Of a DNA stretch of 64,000 bases, positions 48,216-59,113 are shown in pieces. The stretch is from Oscheius tipulae. Its lineage: Eukaryota > Nematoda > Chromadorea > Rhabditida > Rhabditidae. Position 1 is the first letter of the stretch. The number at the start of each line of letters is the position of its first letter. The notes under the pieces were generated by a model. The model did no database searches and had not been told where the DNA came from. It saw only the letters and a program-made list of their open reading frames with translations. Position numbers and translations under genes: made by a program. The stretch lies in contig JASJZH010000004.1 in the NCBI GenBank assembly GCA_037178975.1, forward strand, positions 10,664,001 to 10,728,000, read 5' to 3'.

Positions 48216-48638
48216 GGCGGAAGTTGACTTGATAAGGAACAAACAACAGAATGAGAGGGAGAGATAACAGGGTCACATGGATATCGAAGCGACGCGGAGC
48301 AATAAATATTCGATTTTAGGTTATTGAGAACAAAGGAAATCGATAGGTGTGGACTTTGCGGCCGAAAAAAGAACAAAATCGACTTGTGATAAAGGTAGTC
48401 ACAATGTCAATTGAGCCGAGACACGGCTTGTTGACCCGACCCTCCCCCTATCGCTCGGGGAACCAGAGTACCCACATCAGAACCACAATTCGGGTTGGCG
48501 ATTCATAGTTTTTGTAAGAGGAAAGATGTAGAGAGACTCATTTGCTGAAAAGGACATTAAAATCAGACAGAGAGAAATAGACGCAGAGAGACAGAGAAAG
48601 AACTAAGCAGTATGATCGGATCGTATAGCGTCGCAATT

Positions 48639-48955
48639 CCGTAGCGGAATATTTGAAGCACTACAAGGTAATTTGCGGTTGTCCCAATAATTGCTTTTCA
48701 CTAATTGTTTCAGTCTTGTAGTGTTCCAAGACGGAAGAAGTGAACTTGGGCTGTGCCGACGACTGGCAGACGGCTTCCAGAAGTCAGCATCCGCCTCCTC
48801 CAGCTCAACCCGTCATTGAGAAGAAGAATCCTTTCCAAGGCGACTGTCCCAGCACTTCCCGATTCGGCGGCTTCGACAAGACCAACGTTGCCAGCTTCTT
48901 CCACGAGAGGAAGACGATTCTGAAGCCGCGAGCAGCGAGCGTTAATAAAATGTGA
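48639..48955 (+). CDS. Small hypothetical protein, start unresolved
   Basis: Two exons joined at 48667/48722: an upstream piece ending SVAEYLKHYK and a main exon starting CSKTEEVNLGCADDWQTA, followed by Pro-rich PPPPAQPVIEKKNPFQ, GGFDKTNVASFF and a basic end. There is no ATG in the upstream piece, and its reading frame is closed by a stop just before 48642, so the initiating exon is missing. The exon's codon use and clean frame argue it is coding. Family not recognised. It is divergent to the zinc-ribbon gene (about 430 nt apart). Confidence 0.45.
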
Positions 48956-49367
48956 AGAGTTTACGAAATACAAACACCATTTATTCGAACAATGTACTTC
49001 GGAATCGCTCCGAGAGAAACTTGTTATGCCGACGCTGCCAATGTAGTCTATTGATGTGAGTTATTCTTAGAAACTAATAGGCTATAGTTGACCAATTGAC
49101 TACAGTTTGTTTGTTCTGTTACAGATGTTCCGGATCTTAATAAACCAGTGGTCACACCGACACCTGTTTGTCCAACACTGCCTCCAACACTTTTTCCGCC
49201 AGTTCTTCCTCCTAATACGGTTAGTCTGAAGTAACCGTCTTGTCACGAACAAATTGGGTGGAAAACTATCTAAAAACTTCGGAATAAGAGTCATCACAGA
49301 GAACTGGTACTGGTAGATGGACTCTCTGGTTCAAAAGCCAGATTACTATGCGATTTTGGTATTACTA

Positions 49368-50938
49368 TCATGGCTTTGAAATGCTCACTCTCAAAAGGGA
49401 TGCCGGTAGTATGTGCTGGGTAAGATATCTGCTTGAGAGTGAACGTTTTTGGACAGGCGAAAATGGTCTGACAGGTGCTACGAATTTTCTAGAGAAACAA
49501 ACAAAGACGAAGAAGTTGGTAGCATAGTCAAGTTCTGTTAGGAATGCATTGAAGACGTAGAAGATTCCGAAGTAGGGTCCTCTCAGAAGGTCTTTTTGTA
49601 AGATGAAATGGCCAATCAAATGGATGGCACCAAGAACTGACGGAATGACAGAATGTACAAGGTTCTTGACAATGATGGCAACGAGAAGTATATTGGTGTG
49701 AAGTTCCTTACTGGAAGGGGGGCATATATTGCGTCAGTTCTGTCATTGTCCTTACCTTTTCGTCTGAACTTCCTCGGTATATATTCCCTGACTGGCCGCG
49801 AGAAGATTTTGTCTAAAAGTGCTTTCCAACTAATTAACAAACAAGATACCTTGACTGAAAGCCTCTTTTCAGTGCGCGAGATATTCGAACCATCATCAGA
49901 CACATCAGAAGTCCAGGCAAAACTGTTACAAAAATGTCATCCATAAGGATGTTGTGAAGGAAATAGTAGAGTGAATTCTTAGAGTTTGTAAGTTTGCGAA
50001 GTCTGGGTATAAAGAAGCTTACTTCTACAAGATCCGTTTTATCTGGTAGATAGTGACAGGCTTCATTGGTGCTGTACTTCAACTTGGTCTTAACTTGAAC
50101 TTTGGGCGGTTAACTTTTTGGGGTTAGTCTGTAGACTAGCTAATGATGCTTTCTCCTGTTCCTCTGTTTCTCTGTCAATCTGTCCAGCTCTGCTACTGAT
50201 TGTGTAATGGTCATCTTGTCTCTCTCGTATATTTTGACTGGCCCTTTTTTTCTACTTGTCATCTACGATCTTTCGATAGTTAGCTTCCATCTGCCATCTT
50301 CGGCCATTGAACAGACAAGCTTTAGAAAGTGGTTTCGGATAGCCCACTCTGGCATCTGGCTTACCTCAAAGACATAAGGAATGTTGGTTAGCACAGCTGC
50401 CAGAGAAATGACTACCATACTGCTATTGACCTTGCTGAAAGCCAAGTGAACGGTTTCTCAAAGTTCAACCTCTTTGTTCCAATGATACGGTGCTGAATGG
50501 GATAGCACAGGGCCAGATACCTGTCGGTTGTCAAAACCAATAGCAACCAAAGAGTACCAGCTGTCGTTGCTGCGCTTCCAGCAAAAGCTATTTGATATAG
50601 CGGAAATAAGATTTCTGAATGATTATATTATATCATAATTTTGCTTAAAAACTTGAGGGTATATAGCACCCAGTAAGAAAAATAGGTAGAGAGTGGAAAA
50701 GGGCAGTGATTAGAGAAAGACAATGCCATACAGTCAACGTGATCTTAAAAATAACCTCATAATGCAAGAAAGCAAGCAAACATACCAAGTAACATTTTAT
50801 GGCAGACATGTTTTTTTTGTCTCGTCTTAAGACGTAGATACTGGCTAGGTTCAACGCCAAACCAAGAAGGACAACAATGAGAGCCACAGATCCATCCATA
50901 AAAAGCGCGATTTGACGAAGAAAACTCACAGCAGACAA
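49368..50938 (-). CDS. Rhodopsin-like peptide G-protein-coupled receptor
   Basis: Seven-helix receptor in several exons. Helix 1 is SVALIVVLLGLALNLASIYVLRR with the conserved N; helix 3 ends in LVLTTDRYLALCYPI, a TDRY form of the DRY motif followed by the usual YP; helix 4 VVISLAAVLTNIPYVFE; extracellular loop 2 with ACHYLPDKTD; helix 5 ILMDDIFVTVLPGLLMCLMM with the Pro; helix 7 ELDYATNFFVFVCFSRKF in place of NPxxY, as in many nematode FMRFamide-like receptors. The ligand is probably a neuropeptide, by family only. The start codon is unresolved: the first exon frame opens at 50938 without ATG, and a stop lies just upstream. Confidence 0.72.
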
Positions 50939-51263
50939 TAAGGAAGTTAGCGAATTCTCTTCAGAGGAGAAATAAGATCATGAGTTGTTACAGTCCTTGT
51001 TCATTTTGTATAAACAAACTCAGGCCCTGAAATATGGCTGGGCCCAGTCAGCCAGTTCAGAAAAATAAGAAAAAAACTTTATTTCGTCGAGAAATTATTA
51101 AGAGACGGATCAATGCAGAACCAGATACAAAGAACAAACGAAGGGCACCATGCAGAATCTATGGCGCACACCGTCCGCCATAAAACTGTCCGCAATGAAA
51201 ACTGCATCATGCGGGGATGCGAGGCTTTCGTCGTTGGTTGAAGTCGTCGGTGGTTGAACGTAG

Positions 51264-51377
51264 TCATTCTGATTTTGTTGCATCTAGACGTTTTCTCATC
51301 TTCAAATAAGAGAAACTTGCTGAGTTTACAAAAGCAGCCGCAATCAATAGTGACACAATAAGAGCGAGGACCTTCAT
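51264..51377 (-). CDS. 37-residue secreted peptide
   Basis: Single-exon frame: signal peptide MKVLALIVSLLIAAAFVNSA followed by a 17-residue basic peptide, SFSYLKMRKRLDATKSE. There is no disulfide. It could be an antimicrobial or signalling peptide, or the first exon of a longer gene. Confidence 0.45.
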   Translation of the reverse strand: MKVLALIVSLLIAAAFVNSASFSYLKMRKRLDATKSE

Positions 51378-51840
51378 CTTGTTATCGATAGTTACCACTC
51401 AGTAGAAGACCACGACACATTTCGTTGGCAGAGTATGTTGTTTCAATCTAGTTTCTTTCGTTGTTGATTGTGCAGCAGAGGGGGACAACAAAATCAGAAG
51501 GCTAGGTTCACCCGGGCTCAAAGTAAAAAAAAAACAGTATATGTAAAATAAATGAATAAAAAAAACTGCTACTAAAACAAATAACGTGGCAAAATAAAAA
51601 AGACGATAAATGTTAACTGTAGTCAGCTTCTATTTCTGACATCCACGGCTTTCAGTTTTTGGAAACTTACTGTAATCAAAGGAAACGTAATATTACGACG
51701 CATTTATTGAAGAGATAGAGAGGCAGTGAACCAGTTGGAAAAGAAAAAGGACTGGGAATTGATAACAAAAAAAATAAAAAAATAACACCTGCTACTTGGG
51801 TTGCTAAATTTTTACAAAACTTCCCGCAGGAAGAAACTGA

Positions 51841-51888
51841 GGCCGATCTTATCGAACCAAAGAAAATAACGGTTCGATAAGATCGGCC
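51841..51888. repeat. Perfect 18-bp hairpin
   Basis: Arms GGCCGATCTTATCGAACC and GGTTCGATAAGATCGGCC are exact complements around a 12-nt AAAGAAAATAAC loop, followed by CCCCGTTTTTT. Confidence 0.9.
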
Positions 51889-51924
51889 CCGTTTTTTACC
51901 CGTATCCCTTTCCCCGGTTGCATT

Positions 51925-52160
51925 CACCCTAGTGGGCGGCCCTACCCCGAGGATAGGGACTTAGACAAGCTACCCGAGTGGCAGTCTCCGGTAACTTGCC
52001 CGACCTAAGCCGTAAGCCAGTGCTCAAGAGCCAAGTTCGGGAGAACCTGGGGGCAGCCAGTTGGAGCCCGAACCCGGACCTCCTGAGCAGTGTGACCTGG
52101 TTTTGTCTGGATTCGCCGCGACTATATACCCCCACGTAGCGCGAGCGAAAAGATAGTACG
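51925..52160. other. GC-rich segment, possible retroposon
   Basis: A 235-nt block strikingly GC-rich against AT-rich surroundings. On the minus strand it contains GGTCCGGGTTCGGGCTCC, similar to a tRNA B-box, plus internal inverted text (CCAAGTTCGGGAGAACCTGG). No reading frame of interest. Confidence 0.4.
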
Positions 52161-52675
52161 GGTGGGACAAATGCGATACGAAAAATTTGTTGTTAGTAAT
52201 GAGTGTTTGAGCCCAAAAAATGAGGAAGGACTCCTATCGTCACTACCTTCTTTTTCTCACGCTGCTCAGGATTGTTTTCAGTCCAATTCCTTTCGCTGCT
52301 GCCGTTATCTGTGCGTGTTAAGAAATTCTACACATCCGCACCAAATAGTGGAAATTTTTGAACAAATATTAGGACTACTAGTGATAGTAGGATCTGGTAG
52401 CATCTTGGAAGTTTGAACGCGCTCATAGTGCCTTAAATTTCCAAGACGTTTTGTAATATCTCAAGATCAGGGTTGTTTACGAAAATTCACGACTGTGATC
52501 TTTTTCAGGAGACCACAAGACCACGACACATTGTGTTGCGACAGGTTGTTATTGCTTCGACGCAGTTCAAAGACTATGAACAATTTTGCAACAAAAAGAG
52601 ACAACGAGTTATTGTATTTTGATTTTGGTTGTTTCCCTTCGAAAGAATAACTAAATCTGTGGGCGGAATGCTCAG

Positions 52676-52683
52676 TATAAATA
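52676..52683 (+). promoter_or_regulatory. TATA box
   Basis: TATAAATA, 63 nt before the start of the Cys-rich peptide gene at 52739. Confidence 0.5.
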
Positions 52684-52738
52684 AAAGCACCATAAACCTT
52701 GCATCATTTGAGACTTCGTCATTCTTCTCAAGCTGGAA

Positions 52739-52979
52739 ATGAGAGTCTTCCTCCTCATCGTGCTTCTAGCTGCGACGCTGGTCACGGCACTTGAATGCAA
52801 ACCAGATAAAGTGGAACTATGTGAGTCTCAAGAAGATAATCAAAAATGGATCAGGTGAATCGGAAGATTGTGTTGACGACTGTGTTGGTTACACTTTAGC
52901 CTGCTCCGAATACTCTACGCTTCGCAGAGGCATCACAGGATCATGTACCAGAATGTGCAAGAAAAAAAAAGTTATTTAA
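52739..52979 (+). CDS. Secreted cysteine-rich peptide
   Basis: Two exons joined phase 1 over a 35-nt intron (52821-52855). The signal peptide is MRVFLLIVLLAATLVTA; the mature peptide has about 50 residues with seven cysteines and a Lys-rich C-terminus. A TATA box sits upstream. The layout fits secreted disulfide-rich peptides such as antimicrobials; the cysteine spacing does not match CS-alpha-beta defensins closely. Function unknown. Confidence 0.6.
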
Positions 52980-53475
52980 AGCATTAATTGAAGAAGATAA
53001 GCCTCTAGATGTAAAATCTGCAGCTCTGTGGTTTTCGGCGCCCCTGATAACAAAAGGTCCTCGTTCTTCCGTGCCCTCTGGCACAAGAGTCTGCAACTCG
53101 AAATTCAATCCATTCGGTCGGTCAGCTGACCGTATTTTGTTCCCCGCGAGAACCTTGATCTTCATTTCCAAAAACATAAAAATATCACGCGGGTGTCTCG
53201 AGTAGGCGAACCTCGTTTTTGAGCTGAACAAGAAGCTGTCAAGTTTCGGAGAGGAATGTGGGCCCTGAAATGTTCACTTTAGCAAAGATCAAGCAGCCTT
53301 TGTAATTACTGAGGCGAGGAAAAATGACCTCTCATCCCCCTCTCATTTCGAAGGCAACTGTTCTGCCAGGAAGCGCTTTGCACACGTAACGACGAGAGGA
53401 CGAGAGGGAAAAAGTTCCCGTTTCGATTGATCACCCTCGCGCCAAGAGCTGTGGTTTTGTAAAGCAATGGACTTG

Positions 53476-53506
53476 CAAAATTGAGACAGGGACTGTCTCA
53501 ATTTTG
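53476..53506. repeat. Perfect 14-bp hairpin
   Basis: CAAAATTGAGACAG and CTGTCTCAATTTTG around a 3-nt loop. Confidence 0.85.
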
Positions 53507-53776
53507 CCCTCTTTTACTCTCTCTCTCTCTGAGACAGTTTTAGGCAGAAAACATATCTCTTCAACGCTGAATACCACATATTGTCCGTTGTCTGTCTTGT
53601 CCTTTTAAAATCACTGTCTCTCTCTCAACTAAAGTACTCGGAAACAGGCTACCACCATGACCTTTCTTTCTCTTCATCTGTCTTCTCTCGACTTTCATTG
53701 TTGTATTGGACAACATATAGAGAGTGAAACGTGCTGTAGATCACTACTCACTACCTAACCAACATCAAAGTTTCAG

Positions 53777-53872
53777 AAAAGTAGTGCTCAGGGTTTCTGT
53801 CGTGCCAAGCTTAAAATGAAGGGTGACAAAGTCTGCTTCAAGCTGAGCACTGGAGAAAGTCCGATCTGTTAA
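53777..53872 (+). CDS. Last exon of a putative secreted Cys/Lys peptide
   Basis: After a good acceptor (AAAGTTTCAG) a 31-codon frame with three cysteines and several lysines ends in TAA. A hydrophobic stretch at about 53664-53710 could hold the signal peptide, but I could not join them in frame with a canonical donor. Confidence 0.3.
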   Translation, partial: KSSAQGFCRAKLKMKGDKVCFKLSTGESPIC

Positions 53873-54740
53873 TGGCAAACTACGAGGGAAACATTTTTTG
53901 GCGTAGGAATGAGCCACGTATCGCTACATATTTTGAGAAATAGAGAGACAAAGACAGGGAATCAGGGAGACAGAGGGACCGAGATACAAGCTTCATAAGA
54001 TAGAACTGAAGAAAAAAAAGTTTGATAAAGGTCGAACCCTACTAAGCCACCGATGACTTCAGCACAAGGTAGTACAGTTCAGTGAACCGAGGGGCCGGCC
54101 CGTCCCACCAAATCTTACACAAAGGCTGTTATCCTCCCGAGAAGGCTGGTTTCTTATATATAGGAGACCTGTATGGCAGGAGCAGAGACGGTCGGGTGGA
54201 ACAAATGCGATGCGAAAGGAAAATGAAGAAAGTTTCGTGAGCAGCAATGAAATTGCGTTTCCTTTCCGAGGTGAATAGGACCTTTCCCAGTACTTCACAC
54301 TTCAGTTGAAATATCTCTGTCTCATTGTCTCTTTGTGTCGGAGACAGAGAGAGTCATAGAGACAGAAGAATTGCAGGAGATGCTCGGTGGTAGCATCGAA
54401 GTCAACTACAAGGCTGTAGGCATAGAGTTAAAGGCCCCTCAAGGAAGAGAATGCCCTTCTCAAAGTCAGGAATCGTGATACAAACAGATTGAACTTCTTA
54501 TTCGTAAGGAAGTCGCTCTAAATTGGAACGGTCTTTATTTTAGAGCAGGATAACACGAACGACATTGTTCATCACATGAAAACGAAAATCTCGGACTAAT
54601 TCTCCTCCGACTTTATATTTGTTCACTTTCTTTCTGCTCGGTACTATATCCCCGTTCCCTACGCGTTGTTAACAGAGAATGAATGAGGCCGGTTGAATCT
54701 GTCAGTTATCGGCTAACTGAAGATAGACAGAGTTACATAG

Positions 54741-54781
<41 letters not shown>

Positions 54782-55019
54782 CTGAGGCAGAGAGACAGGA
54801 AGACCGAAAGACAGAGTTCATTGAGAGTACAGATCATAAAACTCTCCGCAAATGACTTTCTCTCTCTCTCTCTCTCCCTCCTAAAAACCATCTGGGCTCT
54901 TCCAGACTTTGATCATCTCTCGATCCAGAACACATTTCCTTAATGAAGCCTGATTTGTTAAATGTTTACTCCTCAGTTTTCACATCCTCTCTCTCTCTCT
55001 CACACATACATAACCTGCC

Positions 55020-55245
55020 TTAATTCTCGTCCTTGCCTCCGACTGCCATAGCAGATGTAGCAACCATGTAGAGCAGGCCCATGAGGACGGTCAGGATGAC
55101 GAGATTGATGATAAGAATGACAGTATTCTTGTCGAAGTGCTGCTCAGCAGCCTCGACGATGGACGTCTTGCGGGAGTTGGAAGCCATCTGAAGGGGAGCC
55201 TTATCTTTGAGAGAGACAGAGAGACAGACAGACCTTGTAGACCAT
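55020..55245 (-). CDS. Small single-pass membrane protein
   Basis: A 12-nt first exon (55245-55234, ATG GTC TAC AAG) joins a main exon ending at 55020, or translation starts at MASNSRKTSIVEAAEQHF. One long hydrophobic helix, ILIINLVILTVLMGLLYMVA, then a short GGKDEN tail. The intron starts with GTCTGTCTGTCTCTCTG, i.e. the simple repeat supplies the donor. Function unknown; size and topology suggest a regulatory micropeptide or subunit of a membrane complex. Confidence 0.5.
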
Positions 55246-55500
55246 TCTGACTGGGAGAGACAAAGGAGAGAGAGATTTTGATAGGGAGGCGTTATGTACT
55301 TGAGCTGGTTTTGTTTACCGCTGACGGAGGGTGAGATCTTTTGAGGATGTTCGATTGAGATCAAAGCGCTGGGTTAGATCAGAGAGAAGGGGGATTGCAG
55401 AGAGGGCAATCTTCCTGAACAGGGGTTCATTGAAATAATTAATTTTTGGATAGTTCGGAAGGCTACATGGTCTGAATTGACGACAGCTTGTTAAGCTCAC

Positions 55501-56837
55501 AAAGTATATCTATCTGACTGCCCCAAAAGATCGAACGTACCAGTTAGTTAACTGCGTTTTGTGAGCAAAACTATGACTGTCCACGTTTGCGCTATTCGAG
55601 AAAATTGTAAACTGGCAAAAGCTACAAACTTTCAGAGCATGGTTCAACGGAAAATCAGAACTTGGATCTCGAAAAGGCTCGAGACGTGACAGGGAATGTC
55701 CTGAAATCAGGATTCTGTCGTGGTGGTCTGTGGCTGAAGCGGTATCCTTATAAATTTTTTCACATATCTATAAGGGCTGTTCACAAACGTTCGTTATCTG
55801 ACACCAGTACGTAGACCTTGTGAAAATGACAGAGCCATCTCTAGAATACAAAGTCACAGCTTATGGAAGACTGCTTACACGATACAGAAACTTTGAAACA
55901 TTTTCAAGCTCAAAACTTTAGCTACAGAATAACACTGACTTTGTGATTAGACAGTAAAGTTTTCAAATTTGTATAAGGTACCAAAACTATTACTATCTTC
56001 GCAGAGTTTAGAAACTTCGTTTCAACAGCTTTCCACTGGAGACAGAGACGGTTGTTCCAAACTTATTCTGGTCACAGAGACAGAGAGACATAGAGACAGA
56101 GAGTATGGTATGGGTATCCAAATTGTTCAGTTCAGGAGGCTTCAGTGAGAATGAGTCAGAGAAAGTAAGAGCTGTCTAGCTCTGAAAGAAGGGTCTCGAC
56201 TCATCAAGTGACCCCTCGGCGCATCAGTATAGTCTTGTCAGAAACTCTAGACATGAGGCTCGAGGCCGAGGAGGGAAAAAGCTGTTTACTGGACAACTGT
56301 CAGCAGCTCGCTGAACCCTGAAAACTTGCCCAGCCAAAACAGAAAAGCACCCAGTGAAAAGCTGTCATCTTGGTCATAAAGAGAAGAAGGAAGATGCCCA
56401 GCCAGAGGGGCCCTGTGTACGTGAAGGAACGGAGAAGGAACATGTGGCACAGCACCATTTTACACCACAATCACTGCTGGCGGATGCATGAGAGAGAGTT
56501 TAGGGTCCGGGGCAAGATCATGACGAGGGGAGGGTGGAAGAGAATCCAGGAGCCAGAATCTAAGAGAGGAGGGAAATGAAAAGAAAGAAGTTTTCTGAAA
56601 AATTCGGTGACTAACGGCATTTTCAAACTTAGTCATTGCGGAGAAGGACAGTCTTTCCAGATAGTTTCTTCGCAATCTTTTGGCTCATAACTAGATCAAA
56701 ATATCGCCGTTCCTTCCAAAAGGCATCAGACCAAGTTTGGCAACTAAACTGGCAGAATGTAGCTGGGAAATAGGCTGAAACCCCCTCTAGAGTGAGTAAA
56801 ATAATCTGTCTCAAGTCCAAAAAAGTGTACCGCCATT
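55501..56837. other. Intergenic, no gene seen
   Basis: Contains simple-repeat runs (56080-56105) and no convincing exon. Confidence 0.45.
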
Positions 56838-57245
56838 CTAAGCGTTCAAGTCTCGAGTTACTTTTTGTGCAACTGGGGTACTTGTGTCATACATGCAACA
56901 CAAATTGAGATAGTTCCGAAAGTACAACAATCTAGCTCCTGGTCTTCCTGCTGTCCTGTGTCGAGAGCATAGCCTCCATTCGCATACTGTCCTTGTCCAT
57001 CGATCATGTTGCATGCTGGCTATCTTTTCGGCCCATCTCATTCTTATTGATCCACTTGATCTTGACGTCTTCACCGTCCCGTGTACCCATTCATTTGTAC
57101 TTCGGTCCAAAAGCATGGCTCCAAACATTTTACGCATTATCTTCCTCTGAGCGAGAATGACCTTTTTACATTCCAGCTCTTTCAGTGTCCAAGTTTCGCT
57201 AGCATAGAGGAATGCAGGCTCGACACATTCTGTGTAAAGCCACAC
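56838..57245 (-). pseudogene. Non-LTR (RTE-like) reverse transcriptase relic
   Basis: The frame contains AFLYASETWTLKELE, AQRKIMRKMFGAMLLDR, RMRWAEKIASM and DRWTRTVCEWR, in the order found in the C-terminal part of RTE-type reverse transcriptases. The polymerase active site and endonuclease domain are absent, so it is a dead 3' fragment. Confidence 0.75.
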
Positions 57246-57445
57246 TAGGGGAGGAACAGTTTCCCTGTCAGCGTTTGTATATTTCTCTCACTATGTAAGT
57301 TTTTCAGGAAACAAATTGTGAGAGGAATATGCAAATGCTGACAAGGGGAAACGAGCTAGAGATGCCAAATTTCTAGGACAGCAGACGTGATGACCAAAGA
57401 GAGAAGGAAGTCGGCTTTTCTCTACCAACAACGATTATGTTTTAT

Positions 57446-59015
57446 TCACCTGAACAACAGTACAAAGTTAATCACAGCTCCTGTCAGGAACACAAACAAC
57501 AATATCAGGTGCGTGTATTGGTAGCATAGAGCAATGACTCCTTTGGCTTCTTCCTTCTTCCTCTTCCTCGTTTTTCCAAGGATCATTACCAGAATACTGC
57601 CCAAGGCGATGAGACTTAGATTCAGAAGCAAGTAAAAGGCTGAAAACAGGGGTCAAAAAGTCGTAAAGTGCCCTCTACAAAGTCGATCCGACTTATTTAT
57701 CTTTGGCATATCCTGTGTCACCATTTGGAGGACAAACATCATTGCGAGTATGGCGGCGAAACCCAGGTTTAGCTGAAATTGGGGATAATAAAAATTTCTG
57801 TATGTCTCTCCCGGTCTCTTAGTCTTTATGTCTCTGTCTCTCTGTCCCCCTGTATCTTGGTTGCTCTGTTTCTCACCTTGTCCATGTACGAGTCAGCATT
57901 TATAGCCTCCCAGAAGAGACCAAGTATCGTCAAAACTGTGAGTACAAAAGATGGAATGATCATCAAAAATATATAAAAGTTTGTGCTTCTTTTCAAAGTA
58001 ATCCGAAAGAGCGGATTCGAATAAACAGTTTGACCGACCAGGGTAGGCCTGATTGTGAGAGGTAATGTTCAGTATTGTCCACTCTCCATTGCTCTGAAGA
58101 TCCATCGATTTTGCTTCTTGAATCGCTGTCTCTCTGTACCTTGAAAAACTTACTGCTCCCTCGTAGTCGTTTGCCAAATCAATGAAACCAATTATCGGCA
58201 TCTCGCTAATATGAAAGTTTATAGAACTGAATTTCAGCTCACAGGTTTGGGTGTCAAATGGGAAATCCGAGAGCTAAAAAAAGGATTCTTGATACCTCTA
58301 GAGTCTACAGACGTTCATTCGACAAATGAACTCGATGACATTGGTCCTGTACCAGGTGATACGACCATCACTGTTCAAGTTGACCATCTGTTGGTCTTCG
58401 GGGAGGGTGTCAATGTAGGAAAGTCCGAATAATCAGAGTCGTAAAGTAAATTTAGGGCTCTCTATCTCTATCTCTGTGTCTCTATGTGTGACTATCTCTC
58501 TGTCACTATCACTTACACATCATATGGCAAGGCATCCGGAACCCATACTGTCTCTTTCTTCGCTATGAAGATTGCCTGAATCCCGTGGTTTTCAGAGACG
58601 TTCCAAGCCAGTCGAGGATCCATCCACTCATGTAAGATGTCCACTATCATAGCGGCACTTTGCTTCGCTTGAACCTGTATCCAACACTCCACTATTATAG
58701 ACACCAACTCACTATTTCCAATACTTTGACGTACTCTAGGGTCAAATTGACTTGAAGGGGTCGGTTTGAGAGACCGTTTCGGGCTGAAATGTACAGAGGA
58801 GGCAAGATTCTTTTGTAGCCATCCATCAGGTTTTCGATGAGATTGTCAGTGATGTTGAAGTAGTTTTTGAGAACGAATCCACTGTCGGTATCTGGAAGAA
58901 AACACTGCAACTCTCTCTCTCTCTCTCTCTCTCACTAACTTTGTAGCATTTCAGGGCTATCGACATTTGCATAAACGAAAGAACAGGCAACGAAGAAATC
59001 GAAGAGCAGACGCAT
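57446..59015 (-). CDS. Cys-loop ligand-gated ion channel subunit
   Basis: Pentameric channel subunit of nematode type. Signal peptide MRLLFDFFVACSFVYA; ligand-binding domain with LQVNLTLEYVK, HEWMDPRLAWNVSENHG and VWVPDALPYD; a Cys-loop ending DFPFDTQTCELKF. Joining at AAC|GTCTGT gives exactly 13 residues between the two cysteines, which fixes that unusual donor. Then TM1 (FYIFLMIIPSFVLTVLTILG), TM2 (LGFAAILAMMFVLQMVTQDM), TM3 and TM4 (YTHLILLFVFLTGAVINFVL). TM2 lacks the PAR motif usual in anion channels, so ion selectivity is open; the ligand is unknown. It starts 98 nt after the SRH receptor gene on the same strand. Confidence 0.82.
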
Positions 59016-59113
59016 TTTGGTGGAAACTCGACCCAAAATTTTGGGTAAATAGAAGTTCTGTTTCCACATCTATAGCACATTTTGCTCTCTGACGGTCAGG
59101 TATAAACACGTTT

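Noticed and set aside
54379-54477. Short frame MLGGSIEVNYKAVGIE after a GCAG
   Set aside because: Possible exon, but no joining first exon with signal peptide could be found in phase; not enough support.
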